Made by a program: the position numbers and the translations under genes
Source: Prorocentrum cordatum
Taxonomy: Eukaryota > Sar > Dinophyceae > Prorocentrales > Prorocentraceae
Direction of reading: 5' to 3'
DNA length: 64,000 bases
NCBI GenBank assembly: GCA_963575745.1
Contig: CAUYUJ010003592.1
Span: 280,359 to 344,358, forward strand
Shown: in pieces, positions 54,412-63,771 of the stretch
Position numbering within the stretch: position 1 is the first letter of the stretch
Layout: every line of letters starts with the position of its first letter
Notes under the pieces: model-generated
What the model saw: only the letters and a program-made list of their open reading frames with translations
Told to the model about the DNA's origin: nothing
Databases searched by the model: none

Positions 54412-57063
54412 GTGCAGGGGCGCCGCCTGCCGCAGGCGCGGCGGCTCGGCCATGTGATGGCGGCGGCCGCCGCGGGCGGCGCCGCTGGCGGCTTCGCCGC
54501 GCTGCCCGCGGGCGCAGCTGTCGCGCTGCCCGCGCCCCCAGGAGGCCGCGGAGGCAACCGCGGTCGCGGCGGTCGCGGAGACGGGCGAGGCGTCGGTGGA
54601 GCCCGCGGAGGACGCGCGGCCGCTGCACGCGGGGCTGCGGGCGGCAGGCGAGCGCGTGCGGCCGCGGCTGCGACGGGCGCTCGAGGCCGCGGAGGTGTGG
54701 CGGCTCGGCCCCGTGGAGGTGGTCGTGGTGCAGCCGCCGCAGCCGCAGCGAACGGTGCCGTCGGAGGAGCCGCAGCAGCTCCTGTCGCAGATGCCCCGCC
54801 AGGAGGAGGAGCCGCTGGCGCGGATGTGCAGGCTGGAGGTGTTCCTGGAGTACTGGCGGGTGGCTGCGGTGGACTACCCGCGGGAGTCGGAGCGGCTGCA
54901 GGCATGGTGGCAGCTGGAGGCGGAGGTCCGCCTGGGATGGCTGGCGCTGCTGGTGGAGGAGGCCCACTGGGCGGACTCGTGCCTCCCCCTCTGGCAGGTG
55001 GTGCAGCCGCTGTGATCGGTGGAGCTGGCGGCGTGGCAGGACCTCCCGTTGGAGCTGTTCCTGGACTGGGAGGAGGTGCTCTCGGCGTCGGAGGTCACGG
55101 CGGCGCTGGTGCTTGGGCCCCGGCTGCTGGTGGCGTTCTCGGCGGTGGAGCTGGAGGCGTGCCCGCAGGTGCCCCAGGGGCTGGTGGCCTGCTGGGCTGG
55201 GTGCCTGCAGCTGGTGGTGGAGTCGGGCCTCCAGGAGGCTGTGGATCGGCACCGCCAGGAGGAGCAGGACCCTGGGTGCACGGCCCTTCGTCGCCGATGG
55301 CGTACCAGCGGCTTGGGCTGTCGCCAGGAGGGTTGCTAGAGTGCGTGACCCTGGACAGCTTCGGGAGCGCTGTCGGCACGGCGCTGTTCAGCATCCAGAG
55401 CGTGTGGCCTGGCGACGGCATGGGTGTCTTCGTGGAGGCGTCCTTCCTGGGCTGCAGCAATGCCGCCTTGTGGCCGATGCTGTCGGGGAGCTTCAATCAC
55501 CGTGGTGGCGCGGTGCTGCACCTGTGCACCCAGCAGGCCAACGTGTGCTCAGTGCTGGTGCAGTGGCCTCAGCGCTCCGTGTTGCACGTGGAGACCTACC
55601 GCATGCGGAGCTCCGCGGGGGTGGCTGAGCCGTGGGCTCAGGCGCTGCTGGCCAGTCGTGGAGCCGCTGGGGGGCAGACAGCCGCTGGCCTCCCTGGCGG
55701 ATCCGTCGGAGGTGCTGGCCCGCCTGGAGCTGCCGCTGGAGGTGCCGTGGCTGGCTCGGAGCCTACCCCCGAGGAGCTGAAGAAGAAGGAAGCTGAATTG
55801 CGCCTACGCTTGCATCGCAAGCGTGGGATAGGTGAGGCCCTCGCTGAGCGTGCTGAGCAGGCTCTTGGCGGTCGTCGAGTGGGTCGTCGCGAGAGGAGGC
55901 GGACACGACGCACCGGTGACGACAGCAGCTCCGATGGCTCAGTTTTTGACGGCGCCCCCCACGTCGACCCAGGCCGCAGGATAGCTCATCTTGCCCACGC
56001 CGCTCCAGGAGCTCTCCTGTCGAGCGGAATGGATCAGATCAAGCGCTATCTTGCACGGCGTGGTGGGGCGGACGCCGACAAGGACCTGGACGAGCTGGCG
56101 GCGACGGTGGTGCAGTACATCACGAGCGTCCGGCACGGTCACCACCCGCAGAGCGAGATGGGGGTGAGAAATGTTCGCGAGATGCGAACTGTCGGCGAGT
56201 GTCTCGACGCGCTGCTCAGAGGAGAGTTGGATCACCTGGGCGATCTCTTGATGCAGAGGCTGAAGGCGATCGAACAGGCTACCAAGGACGGCGCCACTGG
56301 CAGGTGGCCCAGCATCTCGAGCTGTGCGACGACCTGGGCGTGGGTCTCGCTCGCCAGGAGGAGGTGCACGACGCCGTGAGCAAGCACAAGAGGATGTTTG
56401 GCCTGGCCGAGAGCGCGGCGAAGGCCAAGAAGGGAGGTGGCGCAGGATAAGGGGTCAGGCCGAGAGGACAGCGGACAGCTTCGGGCGCCGCCCTCTCGGA
56501 GGCCATCTCCGACCCCTGGCATCCTCTCTTCAAACCCGACGGCCAACAAGTCCAGCAGCATGGTGGAGCGCGCGAAGGCATCACGAAAGACGCGCTGGAG
56601 GAAGGAGCGGCGGCAGGCTGCCGCCGCGAAGAAGCAGGCTGCAGCGCCAGCAGCTCGCGGAGGAGGGCAGGCGCAGTAGTCGGCCAGCCCCGCAGCTTCG
56701 CATCCTCCTGCGCCTGGCGCCCCAGGGTCACCAGCCGCCGCCGCGCGCGGCGCCGTGGGCCCTGGCCCCGATCGCCGACCGACCCTGCGCCCACCTGCTG
56801 GAAGGGAGACGCGGCCAGCGTCGCCAGTGAGGCGCGTGCACTTCGCCGATCAGGTCGAGCAGGGCGGACTGCAGTAGCCACCAGCGCCGAGGAGCCGCCC
56901 AGGCTCACCTTCACCGCAGCGCAAGGGCGAGAAGGCGAAGACCACGAGCTCGGGCAAGCCGAAGTTCAAGAAAGGCAAGGGCGGCGGCAAGTCGGACAGG
57001 TGGCAGGGCCCCGGCTCCAAGGGCAAGTCGAAGGGCAAGAGCAAAGGCAAGCGGCGCGCCTAG
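54412..57063 (+). pseudogene. gag-like gene of the retroelement, frameshifted
   Basis: The N-terminal 380 codons are extremely Gly/Ala-rich; a neighbouring frame (54596-55015) reads more like protein there, so the frame is uncertain. From about 55320 the frame is convincing: CVTLDSFGSAVGTALFSIQS, VFVEASFLGCSNAALWPMLS, LRLRLHRKRGIGEALAERAE, IKRYLARRGGADADKDLDEL and LMQRLKAIEQATKDG. At about 56290 it changes frame to HWQVAQHLELCDDLGVGLAR, ending 56450. Further frame changes lead to a basic tail (KGEKAKTTSSGKPKFKKGKG ... KGKSKGKSKGKRRA) ending at the TAG at 57061-57063. A lysine/glycine-rich tail would suit nucleic-acid binding in a gag protein; no CCHC knuckle is seen. Confidence 0.55.
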
Positions 57064-57081
57064 CTCCCACAGACATGATGG

Positions 57082-58157
57082 TTGTTTCCGTCTGAGTCTG
57101 AGAAGAATGACAATCCAATCGATGATCAGGAGTCGGAGATCTCATCCCAGAGGTCATCTAATTCTGACTCCTTGCATGACGCGGAGCACACTGTCGCCTG
57201 TGACACAAAGGATGTCTCCGAGAATTCATTTTCCTTGTCCTGTGCGCTGCCCAGTTCATCCGTTGATAACTTCGGCACCATTGTGCTGTCTCGGCTACTT
57301 CCTGCGCTACGCCCTGACACTGAACGCAAGTCCGCATTGCATCGTTCGAGGTCGCCGTCGCCCACCACGGCTACCGCTACTGGGGGTGCAGGGTCTGCCT
57401 CTGAGGCGGCCCACGGCGAGACAGGCGACTATTCACATTTGGCTTCTTTACGTACATCCACTGACAATTCAGTCAATCAGTCATTTGGTAAAGCTGACGT
57501 TACTCCTGAATGCGATGGTATCTCACACCCGGCTTCTTTACGCACTCCCTCGACGGCTTGCTGGTTTCCGAATATGATGCAGTCTATGAAGATCCGCTTC
57601 CATCACCGAACGGTCGGCGAGAGCGTCGGGATTTTCTCCCGCTCCCGATCGCGTTTCATGGGTTGGCTGCTCCTCAGCGTCGCGGAGACATTCGCGAGGA
57701 CGGCCAGGAGCTGGCAGCTGCGAAGCCTGAGGAGTTAGATTGGCTACATTGTATCGTGTCAGGTCTCAACTTTCACTACACTCGCAGTTGGGTCCATGCG
57801 CCTCACGGCCCTCCAAGCGCCACTCAGCGCAAGGCCCTAAATAATCTTCTCTATGAGGTCAGAGTCTTTCGTGAGCAGTGCGCTGGCCTGATCCCTGACA
57901 TCGACTGGGACACCGACCTTTGCTCCGCCGCCACTTCCTACGACGGCGAGGAGGTGTTCCCTGCCGAGCCCCTTGACCGTGATCGTTTGCTCGAAGCCCT
58001 GCCTCCTCGAGAGGCGCGCGCTGCCGTGAGGGCCGTTGATGTGGCAGAGGGCTGGATCAGAGCTGCCCTCTCCGATCCAGGTCTGATCCTGAAGGACGAG
58101 TCGGAGCTTGGCAGCTTGCCCCCCGCTCCAAAGGTCTGGGCCTCGAACGAGGAATAG
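57082..58157 (+). pseudogene. 5' part of pol
   Basis: Two overlapping frames. The first (57082-57738) is Ser-rich and contains a duplicated segment (HLASLRTSTDNSVNQS / HPASLRTPST). The second (57510-58157) reads LDWLHCIVSGLNFHYTRSWV and HAPHGPPSATQRKALNNLLY, then a segment ending PKVWASNEE at a TAG (58155-58157). The same frame continues after the TAG with ELIAGDLLERGILKTIEYED, the start of the reverse transcriptase, so the TAG is an in-frame nonsense codon rather than the true end. This N-terminal pol region has no named domain I recognise. Confidence 0.55.
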
Positions 58158-59640
58158 GAGCTTATCGCTGGCGACCTACTCGAGAGGGGGATTCTCAAGA
58201 CGATTGAGTACGAGGACATCGTGGAGGTTCAAGGGCGAAAGTTGATGGGGGGCATGGCATGTTCGGCGTGAAGAAGGGATCCCACTTGAAGGGCGAGGGG
58301 CCGCAGCGGCTGGTGATGAACATCATCCCCTCTAACTTCATCCAGAATACTATCGAGGGCGACATGCCGATGCTGCCCCACAGCGACAAGTGGAAGAGCG
58401 TGATCCTCAGGTCTGGAGAGGTGATGCTCTGGAGTGCGGAGGATCTGAAGTGCTGCTTCTACGTGTACAGCCTCGGCGATGTGTGGCTGAAATACATGGC
58501 CATCTCAAAGCCCGTGGGGAGGTGCGTCGCTGGGCTTTCGGGCAAGGGCATGATATACCAGGCCGCCGCCGTCGTGCCCATGGGATGGATATCGGCCACC
58601 GGGGTGATTCAGCACATCCATCGTCGCCTTCTTCGAGCCCGACATCCTGAGCTACGTCAACTCTCGGCGTCGGAGGAGCTGCGCAAGGGCGCTCCTATTC
58701 CTCCTGCTCGCCGAGGTGGCTCTCACATCTCAGGAGTGGCCCCCGTCCGCGGTGAGGTCGGCCGCACTTATGATGACGACAAGCGGACGATCTACATCGG
58801 GCGCGGCTCCAGCCCACTACAGCTTGCTCCATCGAAGTGGGGCAACCCGTTCCGCATTCGGGATGGTCTGGACAGGAGGCGGGCCATCGAGCTATTCGCA
58901 GAGCACCTGGAGAAGTCGCCCGACCTTCTGGCCGACTTATCTTCTCTGAGTGGTGCTCGGCTGCTTTGCCACTGCAAGGAGCACCAGGCCTGCCACGGCG
59001 ATGTTCTGATCGCGAAGTGGTTGGAGCGCTTCAACACGCCAGCCCTCTGGAGAGCCTGGCAGGTGTACATCGACAACTTGGATGTGCTGGAGATCACCGA
59101 CTGGTGGCACGCCAAGTCCCTGCAGGAGGGGGGGGTCAGCGAGGCGGTCGACCTGGCCCGTCGGAGGCATGAGCACTTCAACGTGCCAAGAAGCGAGAAC
59201 AAGGCCGTCATCCGCAAGACCACGACGCAGTCCCTCGGGGAGGCGATCGATGGGGAGCGCGGCACCATCGGGCCGCCCGCAGAGTTCGCGCGACGGCTGA
59301 TCTCCCTCACCCTGGCGATTCTGCAAAGGCCCACCGTGACTCAGAAGTGGATGCAGATCCTGGCGGGCCGATGGGTTCGGTGCCTCCTGTTCAGGCGCGA
59401 GGCGATGATGTGCTTCACTCACTTGTGGCGATTCTTGGTGAAGTTGCGTGGTGATGCGAAGGTGCCGCGCAAGGTGCGCGAGGAGCTGGCGTCGGCCTTG
59501 ACGTTGCCCCCTTTACTTCGCTGTGACCTGCGCGTGCCGATCAGCGGGCTGGTGACGGTCTCGGATGCCAGCATGCAGCGTGGAGCCGTGTGTCGAGCTG
59601 TTCGCATTCGGCCTGATGGAGTGGCCGCTGCGAGAGCGGC
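58158..59640 (+). pseudogene. Reverse transcriptase with an internal DUF4326-like domain, and start of RNase H
   Basis: Begins ELIAGDLLERGILKT. A frame change at the G6 run 58247-58252 leads into MFGVKKG, which stays open to 60232. RT motifs (codons from 58259): RLVMNIIP 17-24, motif A SAEDLKCCFYVYSL 59-72 with Asp62, motif B VPMGWISATG 96-105, and motif C VYIDNLDV 269-276, where the second Asp of the usual YxDD is Asn. Between B and C, where RTs normally have 20-40 residues, lie about 165. They include TIYIGRG, KWGNPF, RAIELFAEHL, ARLLCHC and ACHGDVLIAKWLE (codons 177-256), matching the DUF4326 pattern (GRG, WGNPF, LxCxC, CHGD). The thumb/connection follows, then RNase H motif 1 TVSDAS (Asp436). 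The acidic residues expected for RT are otherwise present. Confidence 0.75.
58787..59026 (+). other. DUF4326-like domain nested in the RT
   Basis: About 80 codons. Shows IYIGRGSS, the WGNPF loop, an amphipathic helix RRRAIELFAEHLEKS, a short linker, and ARLLCHCKEHQACHGDVLIA with the CxC and CHGD signature. DUF4326 is found mainly in bacteria, phages and some eukaryotes and has no firmly assigned activity. Here it sits between RT motif B and motif C in one open frame. Its borders are estimated from where RT-like sequence stops and restarts (about codons 130-265). Confidence 0.7.
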
Positions 59641-59664
59641 CAGCCGAAGGCTGGTGACTGACTT

Positions 59665-60640
59665 CCGCGACGAGGTGGTGCTCCTGTCCTTGTTTGACGG
59701 CATTGGTGGTGCTCGCCGCGCCCTGGACCTGTTGGGGCTCACTCCCGCGCTGTTCGTGTCCGCCGAGATCAACGCTGAGGCGAAGCGAGTGACAAAGTAT
59801 GCATGGCCGGACGTGCTGGAAGTCGGCGACGTCTGCTCCTTTGGGTTCGCCGAGGCGGTGGCCATCCGTGAACGAGTTCCGCATGTGAAATGGATATTAG
59901 TGGTGGCCGGTAGCCCTTGCAGCGACCTGTCCCGCATCAACGCTGAGCGTACTGGCCTTCAAGGGAGACGGTCACGTCTGTTCTACGAGATAAACCGCAT
60001 TGTGTCTCTTCTGCGCGAGGCGCTGGGTGATTTCTGCACGGTGCTGTCCCTGGTTGAGAACGCGGCCTCAATGGATTCGGAACCGCGACAGTTGATGTCA
60101 CATTCCCTGGAGTGCGAACCTGTGTGCATCTCAGCGGGTGATGTCACGCACTGCCAGCGTGACCGCTTGTATTGGATCAAGGAGGAGCTGTTGACGCCGT
60201 GGCGTGATCCCGGACGGGCCCGGTCCAGTTGAACGCTGGTTGGCCGCTGGGCTTCAGTGGCAGGGTGACGTTCAGAAGGACTTCCGCCTGCCCACCTTCC
60301 TGCGCTGTGTTCCTCGTCGTGCTCCAGGTCAATTCCCGTCAGGTCTGGACAAGTGTGCAGGTCATGAAGTCGAGCGTTGGCGCAGGTTCAACTACTGCTA
60401 CGCGCCCTACCAGTTCCAGGACATCAGCTGCATCGAGGAGCCTGACGGCAGCCGAAGGCCCCCCTCGAGTGTCGAGAGAGAGCTGCTGCTCGACTTCCTC
60501 CCAGGGCACACGATCACGGCACGAGTAACCAGAGCGCGCAAGCTTGAGAAAGCTGATCTGGAGTGTTGCCGGTGCGCACTGCTTGGGGACAGCTTTCAGC
60601 GTGTGGTTGTCGCCTGGGTGCTGGCCCACTGGGCTCAGAG
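59665..60640 (+). pseudogene. DNMT3-like C5 cytosine methyltransferase nested in RNase H
   Basis: Motifs in order: I VVLLSLFDGIGGARRALDLL, VSAEINAEAKRV (the acidic residue expected for AdoMet), GDV, IV VVAGSPCSDLSRINAERTGL with the catalytic Cys at codon 554 of the 58259 frame, RLFYEINRIVSLL, VI LVENAASM, and VIII QRDRLYW. A frameshift at about 60205-60215 leads to the rest in the adjacent frame: FRLPTFLRCVPRRAPGQFPS (IX-like), RFNYCYAPYQFQDISCIEEP and LLGDSFQRVVVAWVLAHW (X). PCxDLS followed by R-x-G-L and RLFxExxRI favours the DNMT3-type lineage over DNMT1. Catalytic residues are intact, but the frameshift breaks the protein. Retrotransposons encoding methyltransferases are known from Symbiodinium; this one appears to be of that kind. 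Confidence 0.8.
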
Positions 60641-60699
60641 AGCAGGCTACCTGACCGAGATCCCCTCCGTCAGGCAGATGCGTGAGACTGGAGGTGGCG

Positions 60700-61253
60700 C
60701 CACCATCGCCGATGCCGCAGTCAGCATGGACCAGATGGATTGCGACGACGGTGTCTTGGTGCGCCAGCACGATCTCGAGGGTGAGGACGCCGCGCTGGAC
60801 CCCAGCATCATCATCGTGGAAGAGCTGGCCCGCCGTGCCGAGGCCAGAGGCAGCGACATCAGGCTTGACACGTTCGAGGCGATGCGGCCTGATCTGTGGC
60901 CCAGGCGACCAGTCAGTGTGGCACGCTGGTCATGTAAGGCCACCGCCATCTGGGACTAGAAGCGCCCGTCCCACATCACGGACCTTGAGGTGAGAGCCCC
61001 TCTGGGAGCCATGCGATGGCGCTTCAGATCCTCTCAACATTTACGCACCCGCTTTTGTCATCTGATGGATTCTCAAGCTGGTCTCGGAGTCATTACCAGA
61101 GGCCGATCATCATCTCACTTGCTGCATGTTACTGTTCGACGCATTGGTGCCCTGATCTTGGCTGCTCTTGCCCGTCCCGTGTACGGCTACACGGAGACTG
61201 ACCGCAACCCCGCGGACAACCCGTCGAGGGGAGCGGCTGTGGCTCCTAGTTGA
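60700..61253 (+). pseudogene. RNase H, second half (split by the methyltransferase)
   Basis: Resumes near LWPRRPVSVARWSCKATAIWD, then an in-frame TAG (60957-60959), then HITDLEVRAPLGAMRWRFRS (second carboxylate, Glu), CHLMDSQAGLGVITRGRSSS (third, Asp) and TETDRNPADNPSRG (fourth, Asp). This is the standard DIRS-type RNase H order. The first carboxylate (VSDAS at about 59564) is some 470 codons upstream. It ends at a TGA at 61251-61253, overlapping the recombinase frame. Confidence 0.75.
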
Positions 61254-61257
61254 CTTC

Positions 61258-62256
61258 ATGCCAGGTCGAGTTCAACACAGAGTCAGAGCAGCGCAGGATC
61301 AGGCAACGCGTCGTCAGCTTCGGGCCGTGGTGGGTCGCCTATCACACAATCTGGTGCAGCCACGGGCCCTGGAGGTATATCAGTATGCAGTGAGATATTT
61401 TTCAGATTGGGTTGCTATGAGAGGGCTTTCTTGGTCTGGGGGCGCCGACCACACTGATCAACTGAATCTGCTGGTGGCCGACTGGATCGAGTGGCTCTGG
61501 ACCGAAGGGCATCCTCAGGGCTTGGCAGGGAAAACTTTGTCAGCCGTCCAGTTCTTTTTGCGCAAGAAGCGCATCCTGCCAGCGTCGTGGAGGCTGCTTC
61601 GTGCTTCGCAGAGACTAGAGCTGCCGCAGCGAGTGCTTCCGATGCCTGACATCGTGTTGACGGCGCTGGCTGCCACCGCGCGTGGCTGGGGCCGCAACGA
61701 CGTCGCGGCGCTGCTGGTCCTCGGCTTCGCGGCCTTCCTGAGGACCACCGAGATGCTGACCCTGCGACGCTGGCAAGTCGCCATCGACGAGGCTCGCGCC
61801 AGAATAGTTGTAGTGCTGCCAATCACAAAAAGTGGCCTGCGATTTCATCGACAGGAGACAGTCGTGATTGAGGATGCCTCGGTGGCACAGCTGATATCGT
61901 ACTTATTACGACATGCTCCGTCAGACCAACAGATATTGCCATCTTCAATTGGTGATTTCAGACGTATATTTGAGCAGCTGTGCGCTGCTATCGGTTGCCA
62001 GCAATTTCAATTCAAGCCATGCAGTCTAAGAAGAGGGGGGCCCACATCGTTCTTCCGTCGCACTCGTAATATGCCTGCCACTCTAGAGAGAGGGCGTTGG
62101 CAAGACACGGCGACGGCTCGTATATACCTTACAGAAGGCCAGCAGGCTCTCTCAGAATTGCGCGTTTCGCAGTCAACCCTCGAAAGATGGAGGTTTCTTG
62201 GGAGCTTGCTGGCCTACGATGTGGCCTCCCCCACTGCGGTGGTTTCAAGGCGGTGA
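61258..62256 (+). CDS. Tyrosine recombinase (integrase) of the DIRS-like element
   Basis: An intact frame of 332 residues from the first in-frame ATG at 61258; the frame is open further upstream and overlaps the end of RNase H, as is common in DIRS elements. An N-terminal helical core-binding part (RALEVYQYAVRYFSDWVAMR, LVADWIEWLWTEG, LAGKTLSAVQFFLRKKRILP) precedes the catalytic domain: GFAAFLRTTEMLTLRRWQV (Arg I), PITKSGLRFH (the beta-hairpin Lys), FKPCSLRRGGPTSFF (box II, Arg II), GRWQDTATARIYLTE (Trp and nucleophilic Tyr). The His of the usual HxxR in box II is Cys here (CSLR). Would catalyse integration of the circular DNA intermediate through the A/B junction repeats. Confidence 0.85.
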   Translation: MPGRVQHRVRAAQDQATRRQLRAVVGRLSHNLVQPRALEVYQYAVRYFSDWVAMRGLSWSGGADHTDQLNLLVADWIEWLWTEGHPQGLAGKTLSAVQFFLRKKRILPASWRLLRASQRLELPQRVLPMPDIVLTALAATARGWGRNDVAALLVLGFAAFLRTTEMLTLRRWQVAIDEARARIVVVLPITKSGLRFHRQETVVIEDASVAQLISYLLRHAPSDQQILPSSIGDFRRIFEQLCAAIGCQQFQFKPCSLRRGGPTSFFRRTRNMPATLERGRWQDTATARIYLTEGQQALSELRVSQSTLERWRFLGSLLAYDVASPTAVVSRR

Positions 62257-62273
62257 ACCAGGTAGGGAGACGT

Positions 62274-62578
62274 GGAAGAGCTCTTGGGTCCTCTCTGCCT
62301 CATCGTGGCGCCCGGGTTTTCCTGGTGGCCGCTGGCGGCCGTTTCGAGGGGCCGTGGTTTTCCGCGGAGGAGTCCTGGGGCCATAGGCCTCGTTCGGCCT
62401 GACCTCGCCCTGGGAGAAGCTCGGCCGCGCGGCGCTGGCGGCGCTGGCGAGAGGTAACACGGGGCGGTGAGTTCAATGTGGCTCAGCCGCCCCGCTGGTG
62501 GGCCCGCGAGGCCCCGCTCGACAATACCCTGGTGGAAGCGGCGTGGCACAAAACAAGAGGGGATCCCAAATAGTAAGA
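62274..62578 (+). repeat. Split repeat B1
   Basis: From GGAAGAGCTCTTGGGTCC to AAATAGTAAGAGA. It is directly repeated as B2 with a short insertion/deletion near the start and a few substitutions. It starts just after the recombinase stop and abuts A2. Confidence 0.95.
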
Positions 62579-62679
62579 GAAACAGAAACTCATGTTAGAA
62601 CATGTTGATTGTTTCTCCTATGGGGTCCCTCTCTCCTGTGCTTGCGCCGCGATGCCGCCTCGCCGCAGGCTTTTTGTCT
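62579..62679 (+). repeat. Split repeat A2
   Basis: A 101-bp copy of A1 placed between B1 and B2. Confidence 0.95.
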
Positions 62680-62706
62680 CCCACCCTCGGGCCACCCTTT
62701 TGAGAG

Positions 62707-63023
62707 GGAAGAGCTCTTGGGTCCTCTCGGCCTCGTCTTGCCTCATCGTGGCGCCCGGGTTTTCCTGGTGGCCGCTGGCGGCCGTTTCGAGGGGCCCTGG
62801 TTTTCCGCGGAGGAGTCCTGGGGCCATAGGCCTCGTTCGGCCTGACCTCGCCCTGGGAGAAGCTCGGCCGCGCGGTGTTGGCGGCGCTGGCGAGAGGCAA
62901 CACGGGGCGGTGAGTTCAATGGGGCTCAGCCGCCCCGCTGGTGGGCCCGCGAGGCCCCGCTCGACAATACCCTGGTGGAAGCGGCGTGGCACAAAACAAG
63001 AGGGGATCCCAAATAGTAAGAGA
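62707..63023 (+). repeat. Terminal split repeat B2
   Basis: Direct copy of B1, separated from A2 by 27 bp, ending AAATAGTAAGAGA at 63023. Defines the 3' end of the element. Confidence 0.95.
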
Positions 63024-63661
63024 GACAACTTATTCTATCCTGTTGTGGCTGTTCATGGCCCGACCCCATGCGTCGGAAGAGAGGAGACCGACGCCCCCGC
63101 CAACTAGATTAAGGCGAGCCTGAGGCAGGGGATGTCTCGAGCGGAGAGGTATGCGATCGGCATGGGTAAGGAACAGCTGGGGCCGACGACTCACAAGCAG
63201 TTCTTGCTCATTTTGAATAGGGCTCGCTGTTGGTGCCGCCAGGGTAATTGTCCATTTGTCACAGAAAGCCGCCTTCCCAACAGTTGCCGCCGTTGATTTT
63301 GAACAGCCTTTGCTGTTGTGCACCGTTACCATGTTTCCGCTATCCACTTCGGGCGTCCACTGGGGAACGGGGATCACACCGGCAGTTGGACGCCCCCTGG
63401 CTCCTCTCGTTGGTGGCGGTGGCCTCGTCTTTCCTTGCTCAAGCCCTTGTTCGGATTTTGTCCTGGTCCGAAATCCGACTCAATCTCACTCAATCCGACC
63501 TCATCCCGCTTAATCCGACTTGATCCCGTTCCATGCGCGGCGCAATCCTGCGCAACAGCCCCCCAACTGGCGCTCAATCCTCTTCAGACCCTCCGACGTA
63601 GACCTCCCAGTAGTTGCCTCCTACGTAACCCTTGTGGCTCCGGATGGGGCGGCCTCCGCCA
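63024..63661. other. No gene recognised
   Basis: Flank of the retroelement up to CCCH exon candidate 3. It contains short AATCCGACTCAATCT-type repeats (63470-63525). Probably the remainder of the intron. Confidence 0.35.
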
Positions 63662-63745
63662 GGTGCCACCGCTACTACTGCCCGTTCGCCCACGGCGAGC
63701 AGGAGAGCCCCCCCGCCCTCCGTCCACGACGAAGCCCGACATCCG
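63662..63745 (+). CDS. CCCH zinc-finger exon (third of three)
   Basis: After an acceptor CCGCCAG the plus strand reads (R)CHRYYCPFAHGEQESPPALR. Cys-x4-Cys-x3-His with YCPFAHG is a strongly typical end of a CCCH finger. It is short and followed by a TAG microsatellite; its 3' border is unknown. It complements the candidate exons at 43.5 and 51.6 kb in domain order. Confidence 0.5.
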
Positions 63746-63771
63746 CCAGCATGTTTTTTTGTTTTCTCCTA

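Larger units (their letters stand above)
54281..63023 (+). mobile_element. DIRS/PAT-type tyrosine-recombinase retroelement with nested DUF4326 and DNMT
   Basis: An 8.74-kb retroelement with split direct repeats: A1 (54281-54381), genes, B1 (62274-62578), A2 (62579-62679), B2 (62707-63023). This A1-B1-A2-B2 layout is characteristic of PAT-like and Ngaro-like DIRS elements, which integrate via a tyrosine recombinase rather than a DDE integrase. Gene order is gag, RT, RNase H, YR. A DUF4326-like domain sits between RT motifs B and C, and a DNMT3-like methyltransferase sits within RNase H. The copy has several frameshifts and two in-frame TAG codons, so it is not autonomous as it stands; the repeats and recombinase are well preserved, suggesting a fairly recent insertion. 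No target duplication is seen, as expected for YR elements. It lies in sense orientation between CCCH exon candidates 2 and 3, so probably in their intron. Confidence 0.85.

Noticed and set aside
54320-55252. Long minus-strand frames opposite the gag region
   Set aside because: GC-rich mirror frames of the plus-strand gag; the element's other genes and repeats are all on the plus strand.
62214-63028. Minus-strand frames of 111 and 136 residues repeated twice
   Set aside because: They are translations of the B1 and B2 direct repeats of the retroelement.
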